In this document: piece after piece, positions 9,052 to 18,653 of the stretch
Position numbering within the stretch: the first letter of the stretch is position 1
How the letters are laid out: each line of letters begins with the position of its first letter
DNA from: Sphingomonas yabuuchiae
GTDB taxonomy: Bacteria; Pseudomonadota; Alphaproteobacteria; Sphingomonadales; Sphingomonadaceae
Direction of reading: 5' to 3'
Assembly (NCBI RefSeq): GCF_014199595.1
Contig: NZ_JACHNX010000009.1
Span: 1 to 64,000 of the forward strand
DNA: 64,000 nt
Notes under the pieces: model-generated
The model's database searches: none
The model's input: only the letters and a program-made list of their open reading frames with translations
What the model was told of the DNA's origin: nothing
Program-made: the position numbers and the translations under genes

Positions 9052-9059
9052 CGATCGCG

Positions 9060-9086
9060 TTGGCACTCGCATGGCTCGAGTGCCAG
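9060..9086 (+). promoter_or_regulatory. CIRCE operator (HrcA site)
   Basis: TTGGCACTC, nine bases, then GAGTGCCAG: an exact inverted repeat of nine bases, matching the CIRCE consensus TTAGCACTC-N9-GAGTGCTAA except for the paired A-to-G change and the last A-to-G change. It sits about 33 bp before groES, so repression by HrcA at normal temperature is expected. No hrcA gene lies in the window. Confidence 0.92.
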
Positions 9087-9115
9087 AAAAGTGTAACACG
9101 CCAGATTAAAGGGAC

Positions 9116-9409
9116 ATGGCAATGAACTTTCGTCCGTTGCACGACCGCGTTCTCGTCCGTCGCGTCGAGGCCGAGGAAAAGACGGCTGGCGGGATCATCA
9201 TCCCGGATACCGCCAAGGAAAAGCCCCAGGAGGGCGAGGTCGTCGCTGCCGGCACCGGTGCCAAGGCCGAAGACGGCAAGGTCACGCCGCTCGACGTGAA
9301 GGCGGGTGACCGCATTCTGTTCGGCAAGTGGTCGGGCACCGAGGTCAAGGTGAACGGTGAAGACCTGCTCATCATGAAGGAATCGGATATCCTCGGCATC
9401 ATCGGCTGA
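9116..9409 (+). CDS. groES: Co-chaperonin GroES
   Basis: A 97-residue subunit of the heptameric lid that closes the GroEL folding cage. The N-terminus [14 protein letters not shown] is the conserved first strand, and [14 protein letters not shown] is the mobile loop that docks on GroEL. The C-terminal ILGIIG closes the barrel. A CIRCE element lies 33 bp upstream of the start and groEL starts 53 bp downstream, so the two genes form one heat-inducible operon. The first codon may be ATG at 9116 or the ATG two codons later (9122). The later start gives the usual N-terminus. Confidence 0.97.
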   Translation: MAMNFRPLHDRVLVRRVEAEEKTAGGIIIPDTAKEKPQEGEVVAAGTGAKAEDGKVTPLDVKAGDRILFGKWSGTEVKVNGEDLLIMKESDILGIIG

Positions 9410-9438
9410 GCGACCGGTTTTCCTCCCGTTTTTTCTGA

Positions 9439-11103
<1,665 letters not shown>

Positions 11104-11180
11104 GTCGGATCGGGGACCGGCGGGGCTTGCCCGCCGGGAACCGGACCGGCCTTGTCCTTGCGGCACAGCCAAAGAAGAAG

Positions 11181-11209
11181 GGCCCGGGGAGCGATCCCCG
11201 GGCCTTTTT
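11181..11209 (+). terminator. groESL intrinsic terminator
   Basis: GGCCCGGGGA and TCCCCGGGCC form a 10-bp GC stem with a GCGA tetraloop, followed directly by TTTTT. It lies 78 bp past the groEL stop. Confidence 0.9.
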
Positions 11210-11233
11210 CTATGCGCCCTGCATGCCACCCCC

Positions 11234-11320
11234 TTTCAGCCTGAGCGAAGTCGAAGGCCATGGGACTCGCTCGGGGTTGCAGGCGGGGCATGCACTTCGA
11301 CTTCGCTCAGTGCGAACGGA
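11234..11320. repeat. REP-like inverted pair, family A, copy 2
   Basis: Left arm TTCAGCCTGAGCGAAGTCGA, right arm CACTTCGACTTCGCTCAGTG, separated by about 30 bp. Confidence 0.7.
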
Positions 11321-11339
11321 TGAGGGGAGGGAGGTCCCG

Positions 11340-11493
11340 TACCCCGGCGAAGGCCGGGGTCCAGTTGCGGTACGCTCCAGGTGGTGGCGGACATGGTGGG
11401 GAAAGCACATCGGGCATATCGTAATGACCTCCCCGCATTGCCGCGCGCGCCATCGGCCACACCGCAACTGGGCCCCGGCCTTCGCCGGGGAAC
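11340..11493. repeat. Palindromic repeat, family C, copy 1
   Basis: Outer arms begin ACCCCGGCGAAGGCCGGGGT with CCAGTTGCGG and end CCGCAACTGG with GCCCCGGCCTTCGCCGGGG. The arms are each self-complementary as well as complementary to each other. Confidence 0.75.
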
Positions 11494-11504
11494 GGCAGGG
11501 GCAT

Positions 11505-11540
11505 AGAAAAAGGCGGCCGGACCTTCGCCCGACCGCCTTT
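11505..11540 (-). terminator. Terminator of the DsbA-like operon
   Basis: Read on the minus strand, AAAGGCGG and CCGCCTTT flank a GC-rich inner hairpin and are followed by TTTTC. It lies 26 bp past the stop of the lipoprotein gene. Confidence 0.75.
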
Positions 11541-11565
11541 CCCGTAACCCGAAAACCCGAGCCGC

Positions 11566-12306
11566 TTAAGCGCCCGCGTTCTTCAGCGCCGCCTGCACGT
11601 CCGACCAGCTGACCGCGCCCTTCAGCGGCTTGCCGTTCAGGATAAAGGTCGGGGTGCCCGTCACGGTCCCGTCGGCGCCGCGATCCTGGGTCTGCTTGGT
11701 CAGGCGGTCGATCTGCGTCATGTCGCTCAGGCACTGGCGCGCCTTGGCTTCGGGGATGCCGCGCTGCTTGACGAAGTTGACCAGATCCATCTGGTCGGCC
11801 AGCGCCTTGATGACGTCGACCGGCTTGGCGGTCTGCAACTGCTGCTGCATCGCCGGGCTCATCGCCTGGAGCTTGTCGTTGAAGCCCTGCTGCGACTGGT
11901 ACATCTGTTCCAGCACCGGGAAGAAGGTCGCCTCGCCCGCGCAGATGCCGAGCAGCGCCGGGGGAAGATCGGGCGCGCCGTGGATCAGGAACTCGCGGAA
12001 TTCCCAGCTGACCTTGCCCGACTTGACGTAATTATTCGTCAGCGGCTCATAGCCCTCCCGCGCGAACGCGCCGCAGGCCGGGCACAGGCGCGAGCCATAT
12101 TCGACCAGCTTGATGGGCGCATTGGGGTTGCCCATCACATAACCCTCGGCGGTCTTGCTGACGACCTGGGTCCAGTCCTGGCCCGCAGGCGCAGCAACCG
12201 CGGGCAGCGGCGACGCGGCAGGGGCGCTGCCGTTGGCGTCGCCATTGCCGCCACCGCAGGCAGCCAGCGCCAGCGGAAGGGCGAGGAGGAGGAGGCGAGA
12301 CTTCAT
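11566..12306 (-). CDS. DsbA-family thiol oxidoreductase, lipoprotein form (CPAC)
   Basis: A 246-residue thioredoxin-fold protein. The leader MKSRLLLLALPLALAACGGG ends in a lipobox with Cys17, so it should be lipid-anchored facing the periplasm. The active site is Cys75-Pro-Ala-Cys78 in SRLCPACGAF, a variant of the DsbA CPHC centre, with a helical insertion (about 90-200) and the cis-proline loop TGTPTFILNG. The ATG at 12306 was preferred to the ATG two codons upstream because GGAG then lies 9 nt away. It is the last gene of a DUF721-dsbA-dsbA run, 29 bp after its paralogue, and is followed by a terminator. It probably oxidises or isomerises exported proteins. The redox partner is unknown. Confidence 0.88.
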   Translation of the reverse strand: MKSRLLLLALPLALAACGGGNGDANGSAPAASPLPAVAAPAGQDWTQVVSKTAEGYVMGNPNAPIKLVEYGSRLCPACGAFAREGYEPLTNNYVKSGKVSWEFREFLIHGAPDLPPALLGICAGEATFFPVLEQMYQSQQGFNDKLQAMSPAMQQQLQTAKPVDVIKALADQMDLVNFVKQRGIPEAKARQCLSDMTQIDRLTKQTQDRGADGTVTGTPTFILNGKPLKGAVSWSDVQAALKNAGA

Positions 12307-12335
12307 CGACATATGCTCCGAAGGAAAAGAAGGAT

Positions 12336-13031
12336 TTAGCGGGCGCCGCCTGCGCGCAACAGCGGCAGCAGCTTGTCCCAGGAAAACACGCCCATGGCCT
12401 GTTTGCCGTTGATGAAGAAGCCCGGCGTGCCCTCGATCGAGTCGGGGGCGGCGGTGGTCATCGCGACGATCCGGTCGGTGGCGGCGCGGTCCGACAGGCA
12501 GGCGGTGATCTGCGCATCGCTCAGCCCGGCGCTCTTGCCGATCGCGGTCAGCCCCGATCCGTCCGCTTCCGCCCGCATCTGCGCGGCGGCGGGATAGGCG
12601 GCGATCCGCTGGCCATTGGCCTGGTCGAACTCCATGCCGCGCTTCAACCAGTCGCGCTGCTGCGCAAAGATCGCGTCGCTCAACCCGGCGAACTTGGCCG
12701 CCCCGCCGCAGCGCGCGATGAGGGCAGCGGCCAAGTCCAGCCGGTCGCGGATGAAATGGCGGATCTCGATGCTGGTCGAGCCCGACCGGACCATCTGTCC
12801 TTTCAGCACCGGCGCCGATTCGGTGGTGAAGACGGCGCAATGCGGACAGGTATAGCTGACATATTCGACCAGCTTCACCCGCGCCGCCGGATTGCCGATC
12901 ACATAGGCCCCGGCGGTCGTCTGGGTGACATGGCTCACCCAGTTCACACCCTTGCGCTGGGCCTGGGCGGCCTGGGCCGAACCGGCGGAGACAGCGAGGC
13001 CGAGCGCGGCCAGCGACAGGAAAAGACGCAT
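12336..13031 (-). CDS. DsbA-family thiol oxidoreductase, periplasmic (CPHC)
   Basis: A 231-residue thioredoxin-fold protein with a cleavable signal peptide (residues 1-22, ending SAQAAQA). The classic DsbA centre Cys62-Pro-His-Cys65 is in SYTCPHCAVF. A long helical domain follows, and EGTPGFFING supplies the cis-proline loop. This is the architecture of the DsbA/DSBA-like thioredoxin family (Thioredoxin_4), not of DsbC. Its ATG overlaps the stop of the DUF721 gene by one base (TGATG), which implies translational coupling. The next gene is a lipoprotein paralogue with CPAC. No dsbB was seen in the window. Confidence 0.9.
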   Translation of the reverse strand: MRLFLSLAALGLAVSAGSAQAAQAQRKGVNWVSHVTQTTAGAYVIGNPAARVKLVEYVSYTCPHCAVFTTESAPVLKGQMVRSGSTSIEIRHFIRDRLDLAAALIARCGGAAKFAGLSDAIFAQQRDWLKRGMEFDQANGQRIAAYPAAAQMRAEADGSGLTAIGKSAGLSDAQITACLSDRAATDRIVAMTTAAPDSIEGTPGFFINGKQAMGVFSWDKLLPLLRAGGAR

Positions 13032-13546
13032 CACGACACCTTGGGAAGGCCGCGCGTCGCAGCGACGCCCGCGGCAAGCGATTCGAGCACGGCACGAAGC
13101 TCCGGATCGGCGATCTGGCGCAGGCCGTCGCCCATTTCCGGCGGCACCGGCTGCGGCTTGGGTGGCGCGGCGCGGCGGGGGGCGGCCATGGGCAGTTCGC
13201 CCTGGCGGATCTGGAGCCGGGCGACCGCCGGATAGCCGAAGAAGCGGTTCACCCGCTCGATGATCTCGGGCGCGATATGCTGCATCATCGGTGCGTGGGC
13301 GCCGCGCACGACCAGCGTCAGCACGCCGTTCTGCTTCTCGCCCTGCGGAAAGCGAATCGATTCGGGCGCGCTGGCGGTAGACAGGCGCGGGCCGACGATA
13401 TCGGGCCAGCGACTGACGATCGCGCTCTGGACGAAACCGAAGCGGCGAAAGGCCGCGCCGCCGATGGCGGGCAGCAGTTCGGATACCGCGCGGGGGCGGT
13501 TGGAACGGGGGGGCGGCTCCTGGGGGGCGCGGACGCGCTTGCTCAT
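13031..13546 (-). CDS. DUF721 (DciA-like) protein
   Basis: A protein of about 171 residues of the DUF721 family, related to DciA, which helps load the replicative helicase in bacteria that lack DnaC. The conserved core runs from about 15 to 110: VSELLPAIGGAAFRRFGF, WPDIVGPRLS, then LTLVVRGAHAPMMQHIAPEI and the closing strand VARLQIRQGEL. A Pro/Ala-rich segment and a helical tail follow. Start choice is uncertain. In-frame ATGs lie at 13594, 13558 and 13546, and the last avoids overlap with divergent mutY. It is joined to the DsbA gene by a TGATG overlap, an odd functional pairing. Confidence 0.8.
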   Translation of the reverse strand: MSKRVRAPQEPPPRSNRPRAVSELLPAIGGAAFRRFGFVQSAIVSRWPDIVGPRLSTASAPESIRFPQGEKQNGVLTLVVRGAHAPMMQHIAPEIIERVNRFFGYPAVARLQIRQGELPMAAPRRAAPPKPQPVPPEMGDGLRQIADPELRAVLESLAAGVAATRGLPKVS

Positions 13547-13572
13547 ATCCGTCCCCATGCCATAGCGGGCGG

Positions 13573-14622
13573 GTGGACGCCAAGCATTCATCATCGCCCG
13601 ACAACCCCGCCGCCCGGCTGCTCGCCTGGTATGACCGGCACGCCCGTGAACTGCCTTGGCGCAGCCGTCCGGGGGAGGTGCCCGACCCCTATCGCGTCTG
13701 GTTGTCCGAGGTGATGCTGCAACAGACGACGGTGGCGGCGGTCACGCCCCGCTTCACCGCCTGGGTGGCACGCTGGCCCGATGTCGCCAGCCTGGCGGCG
13801 GCGTCGGACGAGGACATCATGGCCGCCTGGGCGGGGCTAGGCTATTATGCCCGTGCCCGCAATCTGGTGAAGGCCGCGCGGGCGGTGGTCGCCGAGCATG
13901 GCGGGCGCTTTCCCCAGACCGAGGCGGGCTTGCACGCGCTGCCGGGGCTGGGGGCCTATACGGCGGCGGCGGTGGCGGCGATCGCGTTCGGCGAGCGGGC
14001 GGTGGTCGTCGACGCGAATGTCGAGCGGGTCGTCGCCCGGCTGTTCGCCATCACGATCCCGCTGCCCGCCGCGCGGCCCGCGATTCGCGAGGCCACCGAC
14101 CGGATTACGCCCGACGCACGCGCGGGCGATTTTGCGCAGGCGATGATGGATCTGGGTTCTTCCGTCTGCACGGTGAAGAAGCCGCAATGCCTGCTCTGCC
14201 CGATCGCGGTGGATTGTCGGGTCAGGGCGGAAGGGATTGCCGAGACGCTGCCCGCTAAGGCGCCGAAGAAAGCGCGGCCCTATCGTCACGGTACCGTCTT
14301 CTGGATCGAGCATGAGGGCCGCGTCTGGCTGGTCCGCCGCCCGGACAAGGGGATGCTGGGCGGTATGCGCGCGCTGCCGACCGGGCCCTGGGTCGATGAG
14401 CGGCCGGGGCTGGCCGATGCGCCGGGGCAGGGGCCGTGGACGATGCTGAACGAGACGGTCGTGCATGGCTTCACCCATTTCGAACTCGAACTGGCGCTGG
14501 CCCGCACCGATGGCGAGCCGGACGATTCGAGCGGGGGCGAATGGTGGCCGATCGCCGATCTGGGAACCGCAGGGCTGCCCACCTTGTTCGCGCGGGCAGC
14601 CGATCTGTTGAAAAGGGTCTGA
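13573..14622 (+). CDS. mutY: A/G-specific adenine glycosylase MutY
   Basis: A 349-residue base-excision enzyme that removes adenine mispaired with 8-oxoguanine. The catalytic Glu46 is in SEVMLQQT, the helix-hairpin-helix is LPGLGAYTAAAVAAIAFG, and Asp147 is in VVVDANVERV. The iron-sulfur cluster ligands are Cys199, Cys206, Cys209 and Cys215 (C-x6-C-x2-C-x5-C). The C-terminal third is the NUDIX-like domain that reads 8-oxoG. The start is a GTG at 13573. It is divergent from the DUF721 gene and heads a run with a serine hydrolase (5 bp gap) and nudC. Confidence 0.96.
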   Translation: MDAKHSSSPDNPAARLLAWYDRHARELPWRSRPGEVPDPYRVWLSEVMLQQTTVAAVTPRFTAWVARWPDVASLAAASDEDIMAAWAGLGYYARARNLVKAARAVVAEHGGRFPQTEAGLHALPGLGAYTAAAVAAIAFGERAVVVDANVERVVARLFAITIPLPAARPAIREATDRITPDARAGDFAQAMMDLGSSVCTVKKPQCLLCPIAVDCRVRAEGIAETLPAKAPKKARPYRHGTVFWIEHEGRVWLVRRPDKGMLGGMRALPTGPWVDERPGLADAPGQGPWTMLNETVVHGFTHFELELALARTDGEPDDSSGGEWWPIADLGTAGLPTLFARAADLLKRV

Positions 14623-14627
14623 TATCA

Positions 14628-15944
14628 ATGATTCGTCGAGTGATGATGACAAGCGGGGCGATGCTGGCCTTGCTGGGTGCCGCCGCCCCCGCGCAGGTGG
14701 CGCAGACCCCGAGGGCGCAAGCCACGAACGCGCTGCCCACTACCCAGGCGCTGTTCGACACCTATGTCCGGTCGGGCAAGATGCCCGGCATCGTGGCTGC
14801 GATCGGGCTGCCGGGACGACCGCCGATGTTCGTGGCCGCAGGCTGGACCGCGGTCGAGCCGAACGCGCCCGCCGCCACTCCGGATACGCTGTGGCGGGTC
14901 TATTCGATGACCAAGCCGATCACCGCCATGGCCGCGATGATCCTGGTCGAGGAGGGCAGGCTGAAGCTCGACCAGCCGCTGTCCGATATATATCCGGCCT
15001 ATAAGAATATGCGGGTGCTGACCAATCCGCAGGCCTCGCTCGACAGTCGTCCGGCGACCAACCCGATCACCATCCGCGAACTGATGACCCACACGGCGGG
15101 GCTGGGGTACAGCTTCACCGCCAAGGGGCCGCTGCTCCGCGAATATGAGCGGTTGGGTCTGGTGCCCTTCGCCGCCAATGCGCAGGTCGAGGCCAAGGTC
15201 CGTCCGACCCGCCCCGCGACCCTCCAGCAATTTGCCGAACGTGCCGCCACCGCGCCGCTGATCGCCGAGCCGGGTACGCGCTGGAGCTATTCGATGGGCC
15301 TCGACGTGCTGGCGGCGGTGGTCGAAAAGGTGTCGGGTATGCCGTTCGAGCGGTTCGTCCAGACCCGTCTCTTCACGCCCTTGAAGATGAACAGCAGCTA
15401 TTGGCAGGTGCCCGCTTCGGCGGCAAACCGGCTGGTCACCAACTATACCTTCCTGGGTGACCGGATGGTGCCGGTGGACCCGGCGGCGACCTCGGTCTTT
15501 CGCTTGGCCCCCAGCTTTCCCTATGGCGGCGCGGGGCTGGTCATGTCGGCGCGCGACTATGACCGCTTCCTCCAGATGCTTCAGAATGAGGGCCAGGTCG
15601 ACGGCGTCCGGGTGATGAAGCCCGAAACGGTTCGACTCGCCATGTCCAACCTGCTGCCCGCCGGTGTCACCTATGGTTCGGTGACGGGCGCGAGCGGCGG
15701 CAGCGGGGGCGAGGTGCCGACGGGTTATGGCGCGGGCGGATCGGTGACGCTGGCCGATACGCCGGGCGGGCCGGGTAAGGGTACCTATGGCTGGGGCGGG
15801 GCGGCGGGTACGATCGCCTATGTCGATCCGACCCGGCATGTGCGGGGCACGGTGATGGTCAATTACTTCCCCGCCGACCGCTATCCGTTACGCAGCGATC
15901 TGGCGACGGCGCTTTACAAGGATCTGGGGCGGATGGCGAAGTGA
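14628..15944 (+). CDS. Serine hydrolase, class C beta-lactamase/family VIII esterase type
   Basis: A 438-residue exported penicillin-binding-protein-like hydrolase. A signal peptide covers about residues 1-26 (AAAPAQVAQ). The nucleophile motif is Ser93-Met-Thr-Lys96 (YSMTKPITA). The second motif is Tyr221-Ser-Met (WSYSMGLDVL), where class C beta-lactamases have Tyr-x-Asn, and the third motif is GWGGAAGT in place of KTG. This pattern fits family VIII carboxylesterases and other EstB-like hydrolases better than true AmpC. It lies 5 bp after mutY and overlaps nudC by four bases (GTGA), so it sits inside a coupled run. The substrate is unknown and antibiotic hydrolysis is not implied. Confidence 0.87.
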   Translation: MIRRVMMTSGAMLALLGAAAPAQVAQTPRAQATNALPTTQALFDTYVRSGKMPGIVAAIGLPGRPPMFVAAGWTAVEPNAPAATPDTLWRVYSMTKPITAMAAMILVEEGRLKLDQPLSDIYPAYKNMRVLTNPQASLDSRPATNPITIRELMTHTAGLGYSFTAKGPLLREYERLGLVPFAANAQVEAKVRPTRPATLQQFAERAATAPLIAEPGTRWSYSMGLDVLAAVVEKVSGMPFERFVQTRLFTPLKMNSSYWQVPASAANRLVTNYTFLGDRMVPVDPAATSVFRLAPSFPYGGAGLVMSARDYDRFLQMLQNEGQVDGVRVMKPETVRLAMSNLLPAGVTYGSVTGASGGSGGEVPTGYGAGGSVTLADTPGGPGKGTYGWGGAAGTIAYVDPTRHVRGTVMVNYFPADRYPLRSDLATALYKDLGRMAK

Positions 15945-16795
15945 CGACCCTGGGATTTACCGGCGGGCGGCTGGATCGTGCCGACCCGCTGCGCCATGAT
16001 CCGGCGGGTTTCGCGGCGGCGCTGGCCGATCCGGCGGCGCGGCTGCTGGTGCTGGACGACTATCAGCCGGTGATGGACGGCGGACGGCTGGGCTGGACCG
16101 CCATCGATGTGGATGCAACCCCCGAGGACCATGTGCTGCTCGGCATCGAGGACGGTGTGCCGCATTTCGCCCGGTTGACCGGCGAACCGGCGGTCGGCCG
16201 GTCGTTCGAGATGATCGCGGCGCTCCATGCGCTGGAGGCGGGCGAGGCTGCGACCTATGCGGCGGCGCGCTCGGTGCTCGACTGGCATGCGCGGCACGGC
16301 TTTTGCGCGAAATGCGGGGCGGCGACCGCGCCGTTCCGCGCTGGCTGGGGGCGGCATTGCCCCGTATGCGGGACCGAGCATTTCCCGCGCGTCGACCCGG
16401 TCGTCATCATGATCGCCGAGCATGACGGTCGTGCACTGCTGGGCCGCCAGCCCGCCTTTCCGCCGGGGCGCTATTCGGCGTTGGCGGGGTTTCTGGAACC
16501 GGGCGAATCGATCGAGGAAGCGGTGGCGCGCGAGCTGTTCGAGGAAGCGGGCGTGCGGGTTCGACACGTCCGCTATATCGCCAGCCAGCCCTGGCCGTTC
16601 CCGTCGTCGCTGATGATCGCCTGCGTCGCGGAGGCGGTGGATGACCGGCTGACCATCGACACGACCGAGCTGGAGGACGCGATCTGGGTTTCGCGTGACG
16701 AGGTGCGCGCGGCGCTGGCCGGGGACGGATCGCGTTTCGGCGTGCCGCCGTCTTACGCGATCGCGCATACGCTGCTGGAGGCGTGGGCAAAGTAA
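15941..16795 (+). CDS. nudC: NAD(H) diphosphatase NudC
   Basis: A 284-residue Nudix hydrolase that cleaves NADH to NMNH and AMP and in other bacteria removes NAD caps from RNA. A zinc ribbon is formed by Cys122, Cys125, Cys140 and Cys143. The Nudix box spans residues 183-205 (GFLEPGES to LFEEAGV). The NudC-specific SQPWPFPSS motif follows at 215-223 and separates it from other Nudix enzymes. The start is GTG at 15941, overlapping the stop of the serine hydrolase by four bases. Repeat B2 fills the gap to the convergent pheA. Confidence 0.93.
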   Translation: MTTLGFTGGRLDRADPLRHDPAGFAAALADPAARLLVLDDYQPVMDGGRLGWTAIDVDATPEDHVLLGIEDGVPHFARLTGEPAVGRSFEMIAALHALEAGEAATYAAARSVLDWHARHGFCAKCGAATAPFRAGWGRHCPVCGTEHFPRVDPVVIMIAEHDGRALLGRQPAFPPGRYSALAGFLEPGESIEEAVARELFEEAGVRVRHVRYIASQPWPFPSSLMIACVAEAVDDRLTIDTTELEDAIWVSRDEVRAALAGDGSRFGVPPSYAIAHTLLEAWAK

Positions 16796-16797
16796 AT

Positions 16798-16920
16798 CCT
16801 CCCCGGTACGGGGAGGGGGACCAGCGAAGCTGGTGGAGGGGGCGTGCCTCAGGGGACGCCCTTTGTGGAAGCCCCCCTCCGTCAGGCCTGCGGCCTGCCA
16901 CCTCCCCGTGCCGGGGAGGA
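16798..16920. repeat. Palindromic repeat, family B, copy 2
   Basis: TCCTCCCCGGTACGGGGAGG at the left, CTCCCCGTGCCGGGGAGGA at the right, with inner arms ccagcgaagctggtggaggg and cccctccgtcaggcctgcgg. It separates the ends of nudC and pheA and could act as a bidirectional terminator. Confidence 0.7.
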
Positions 16921-16922
16921 TA

Positions 16923-17813
16923 TCAGCCCCTCTCCCGCGCCTGGGCGTAGGTCCCCAGCATCCGCACCCATTTGCTGTGGAACCCCAATTCCTCGATCGC
17001 GCGGTCGAACGCGGCTTCGCCCGGCCGCCCGACCACGTCGCAATAGAATTCCGTCGCGGCAAAGCTGCCGCCGCGCTGATAGCTTTCCAGCTTGGTCATG
17101 TTGACGCCGTTGGTCGCGAAACCGCCCATCGCCTTGTACAAAGCAGCGGGAATATTCTTCACCTCGAAGATCAGGCTGGTCATCCACGGCCCATCCCCGA
17201 CCGGCGGCTGGCCGCCACGGGCCAGCACGACGAAGCGGGTCATGTTGCTGTCGGCGTCCGAAATATCCTCGGCCAGCAGGTTCAGGCCATAGAGTTCGGC
17301 GGCGCGGGGCGGGGCGAGGGCGGCCACGCGCGGGTCGTTCATCTCCGCCACCCGCGCCGCCGCACCCGCCGTATCGGCATAGGCGATCGGGCGGATACCG
17401 TGCGCGCGCAGCCAGTGGCGGCACTGGCCCAGCGCCTGCGGATGGCTCATCGCCTCGACCAGCCCGTCGCGCCCGCCCGTCGCCATCAGCGCGTGGCGGA
17501 TCGACAGGAAATGCTCACCCACGATGACCAACCCGGATTCAGGCAGCAGGAAATGGATGTCGGCCACCCGCCCGTGCAGCGAATTCTCGATGGGAATGAT
17601 CGCGCGGTCGGCCTTGCCGCTCTTCACCGCGTCCAGCGCGTCGGCGAAATCGAAACAGGGGAGCGGCAGGCCGTCCGGAAACACCTCGGTCGCGGCGACA
17701 TGGCTGTTGGCGCCCGGCGCGCCCTGAAAGGCGACGGCACGGGCCGGCTCGGCCAGGGCGGCGGCGGTCATGCCCGCGACGATGGGGCGGGCGGGGGCGG
17801 CGTAATTCTCCAT
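16923..17813 (-). CDS. pheA: Prephenate dehydratase
   Basis: A 296-residue enzyme that converts prephenate to phenylpyruvate for phenylalanine synthesis. The catalytic domain starts VAFQGAPGANSH and includes IPIENSLHG. The essential Thr-Arg-Phe triplet is at 192-194 (NMTRFVVL). A C-terminal ACT domain (about 210-290) has the alphaproteobacterial LESYQRGG form of the regulatory ESRP region, so feedback inhibition by phenylalanine is expected. There is no chorismate mutase domain, so this is the monofunctional type. The ATG at 17813 is used; an upstream in-frame start at 17837 would add eight residues. It is divergent from the cytochrome c gene. Confidence 0.94.
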   Translation of the reverse strand: MENYAAPARPIVAGMTAAALAEPARAVAFQGAPGANSHVAATEVFPDGLPLPCFDFADALDAVKSGKADRAIIPIENSLHGRVADIHFLLPESGLVIVGEHFLSIRHALMATGGRDGLVEAMSHPQALGQCRHWLRAHGIRPIAYADTAGAAARVAEMNDPRVAALAPPRAAELYGLNLLAEDISDADSNMTRFVVLARGGQPPVGDGPWMTSLIFEVKNIPAALYKAMGGFATNGVNMTKLESYQRGGSFAATEFYCDVVGRPGEAAFDRAIEELGFHSKWVRMLGTYAQARERG

Positions 17814-17942
17814 GGCGCAGCGGCGTAGAGCGGGCACGCGGCACGATCAAGGCAGGCGACAAGGGAAGCAGAACTTGCCGTTCGCGAAAGCCGCACCTAA
17901 GGTCCGCGTTCAGGAGAGATATTGGCGGGGCAGCGAAACGCG

Positions 17943-18653
17943 ATGGACCTAAAGACCAATACGATCGCGGGATGGGTGCTGGGTGCGGCAGGCACGGCAT
18001 TGGGCCTTTCGATCGTCGGCGGCATGATCTTCCACGAAGAGCGCCCCGAGAAAATGGGCTATGCGATCGAGGGCGTGGAGGCCGAAGGCGCGGACGGCGG
18101 TGCCGCCGAGGTGCCTATCGCCTCGTTGCTGCCCACCGCCGACGCGGCCAAGGGCGCCGAAGTCTTCAAGAAATGCGCCGCGTGCCACACCATCAACCAG
18201 GGTGGCGCGAACGGCATCGGCCCCAATCTCTATGCCACCATGGGCGAGGCGATCGCGCAAGGTAAGGCCGGATTCGCCTTCTCCGACGCGTTGAAGGCGG
18301 TCGGCGGCAAATGGGACTGGGACAAGATGAACGCGTGGCTGACGTCGCCGCGCAAGTTCGCGCCCGGCACCAAGATGACCTTTGCCGGACTTTCCAATCC
18401 GCAGGACCGCGCGAATGTGATCCTGTACCTCAACCAGCAGGGATCGAACCTGCCGCTCCCGGCGGCTCCGGCCGCCAACGCGGAACCGGCGGCGGGCGAT
18501 GCCCCGGCCAATGGCGCGGACGCGGCGGTCAACAAGGTCGAGGAGGATCCGCGCGCCGACACCGGATCGATCGCCAATACCGGCACGCCCGCCAGTGGCG
18601 CGCCCTCGGTCGATCCGCAAGCCGCGGTGGAAGGTGCCAAGGCCCCCCGCTGA
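17943..18653 (+). CDS. Membrane-anchored c-type cytochrome (CycM-like)
   Basis: A 236-residue class I cytochrome c held in the inner membrane by an N-terminal segment (about residues 9-29, [21 protein letters not shown]). The heme site is Cys78-Ala-Ala-Cys81-His82, and Met145 in GTKMTFAGL is the likely second iron ligand. The fold resembles mitochondrial-type cytochrome c and CycM, which carries electrons from bc1 to an oxidase. The last ~65 residues are Ala/Pro/Asn-rich and should be disordered. An in-frame TTG at 17922 has a better ribosome site (AGGAG, 5 nt), while the ATG at 17943 gives the conserved N-terminus, so the start is open. Confidence 0.9.
   Translation: MDLKTNTIAGWVLGAAGTALGLSIVGGMIFHEERPEKMGYAIEGVEAEGADGGAAEVPIASLLPTADAAKGAEVFKKCAACHTINQGGANGIGPNLYATMGEAIAQGKAGFAFSDALKAVGGKWDWDKMNAWLTSPRKFAPGTKMTFAGLSNPQDRANVILYLNQQGSNLPLPAAPAANAEPAAGDAPANGADAAVNKVEEDPRADTGSIANTGTPASGAPSVDPQAAVEGAKAPR

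Larger units (their letters stand above)
11210..11504. other. Gene-free gap filled with repeats
   Basis: Between the groESL terminator and the terminator of the DsbA-like operon the sequence is made almost entirely of repeats A2 and C1. No protein-like frame or RNA gene was recognised. Confidence 0.6.

Noticed and set aside
14628..15944. Class C beta-lactamase as an antibiotic-resistance gene
   Set aside because: The second and third motifs (YSM and GWGG) differ from AmpC (YAN and KTG), so a family VIII esterase-like hydrolase is more likely.
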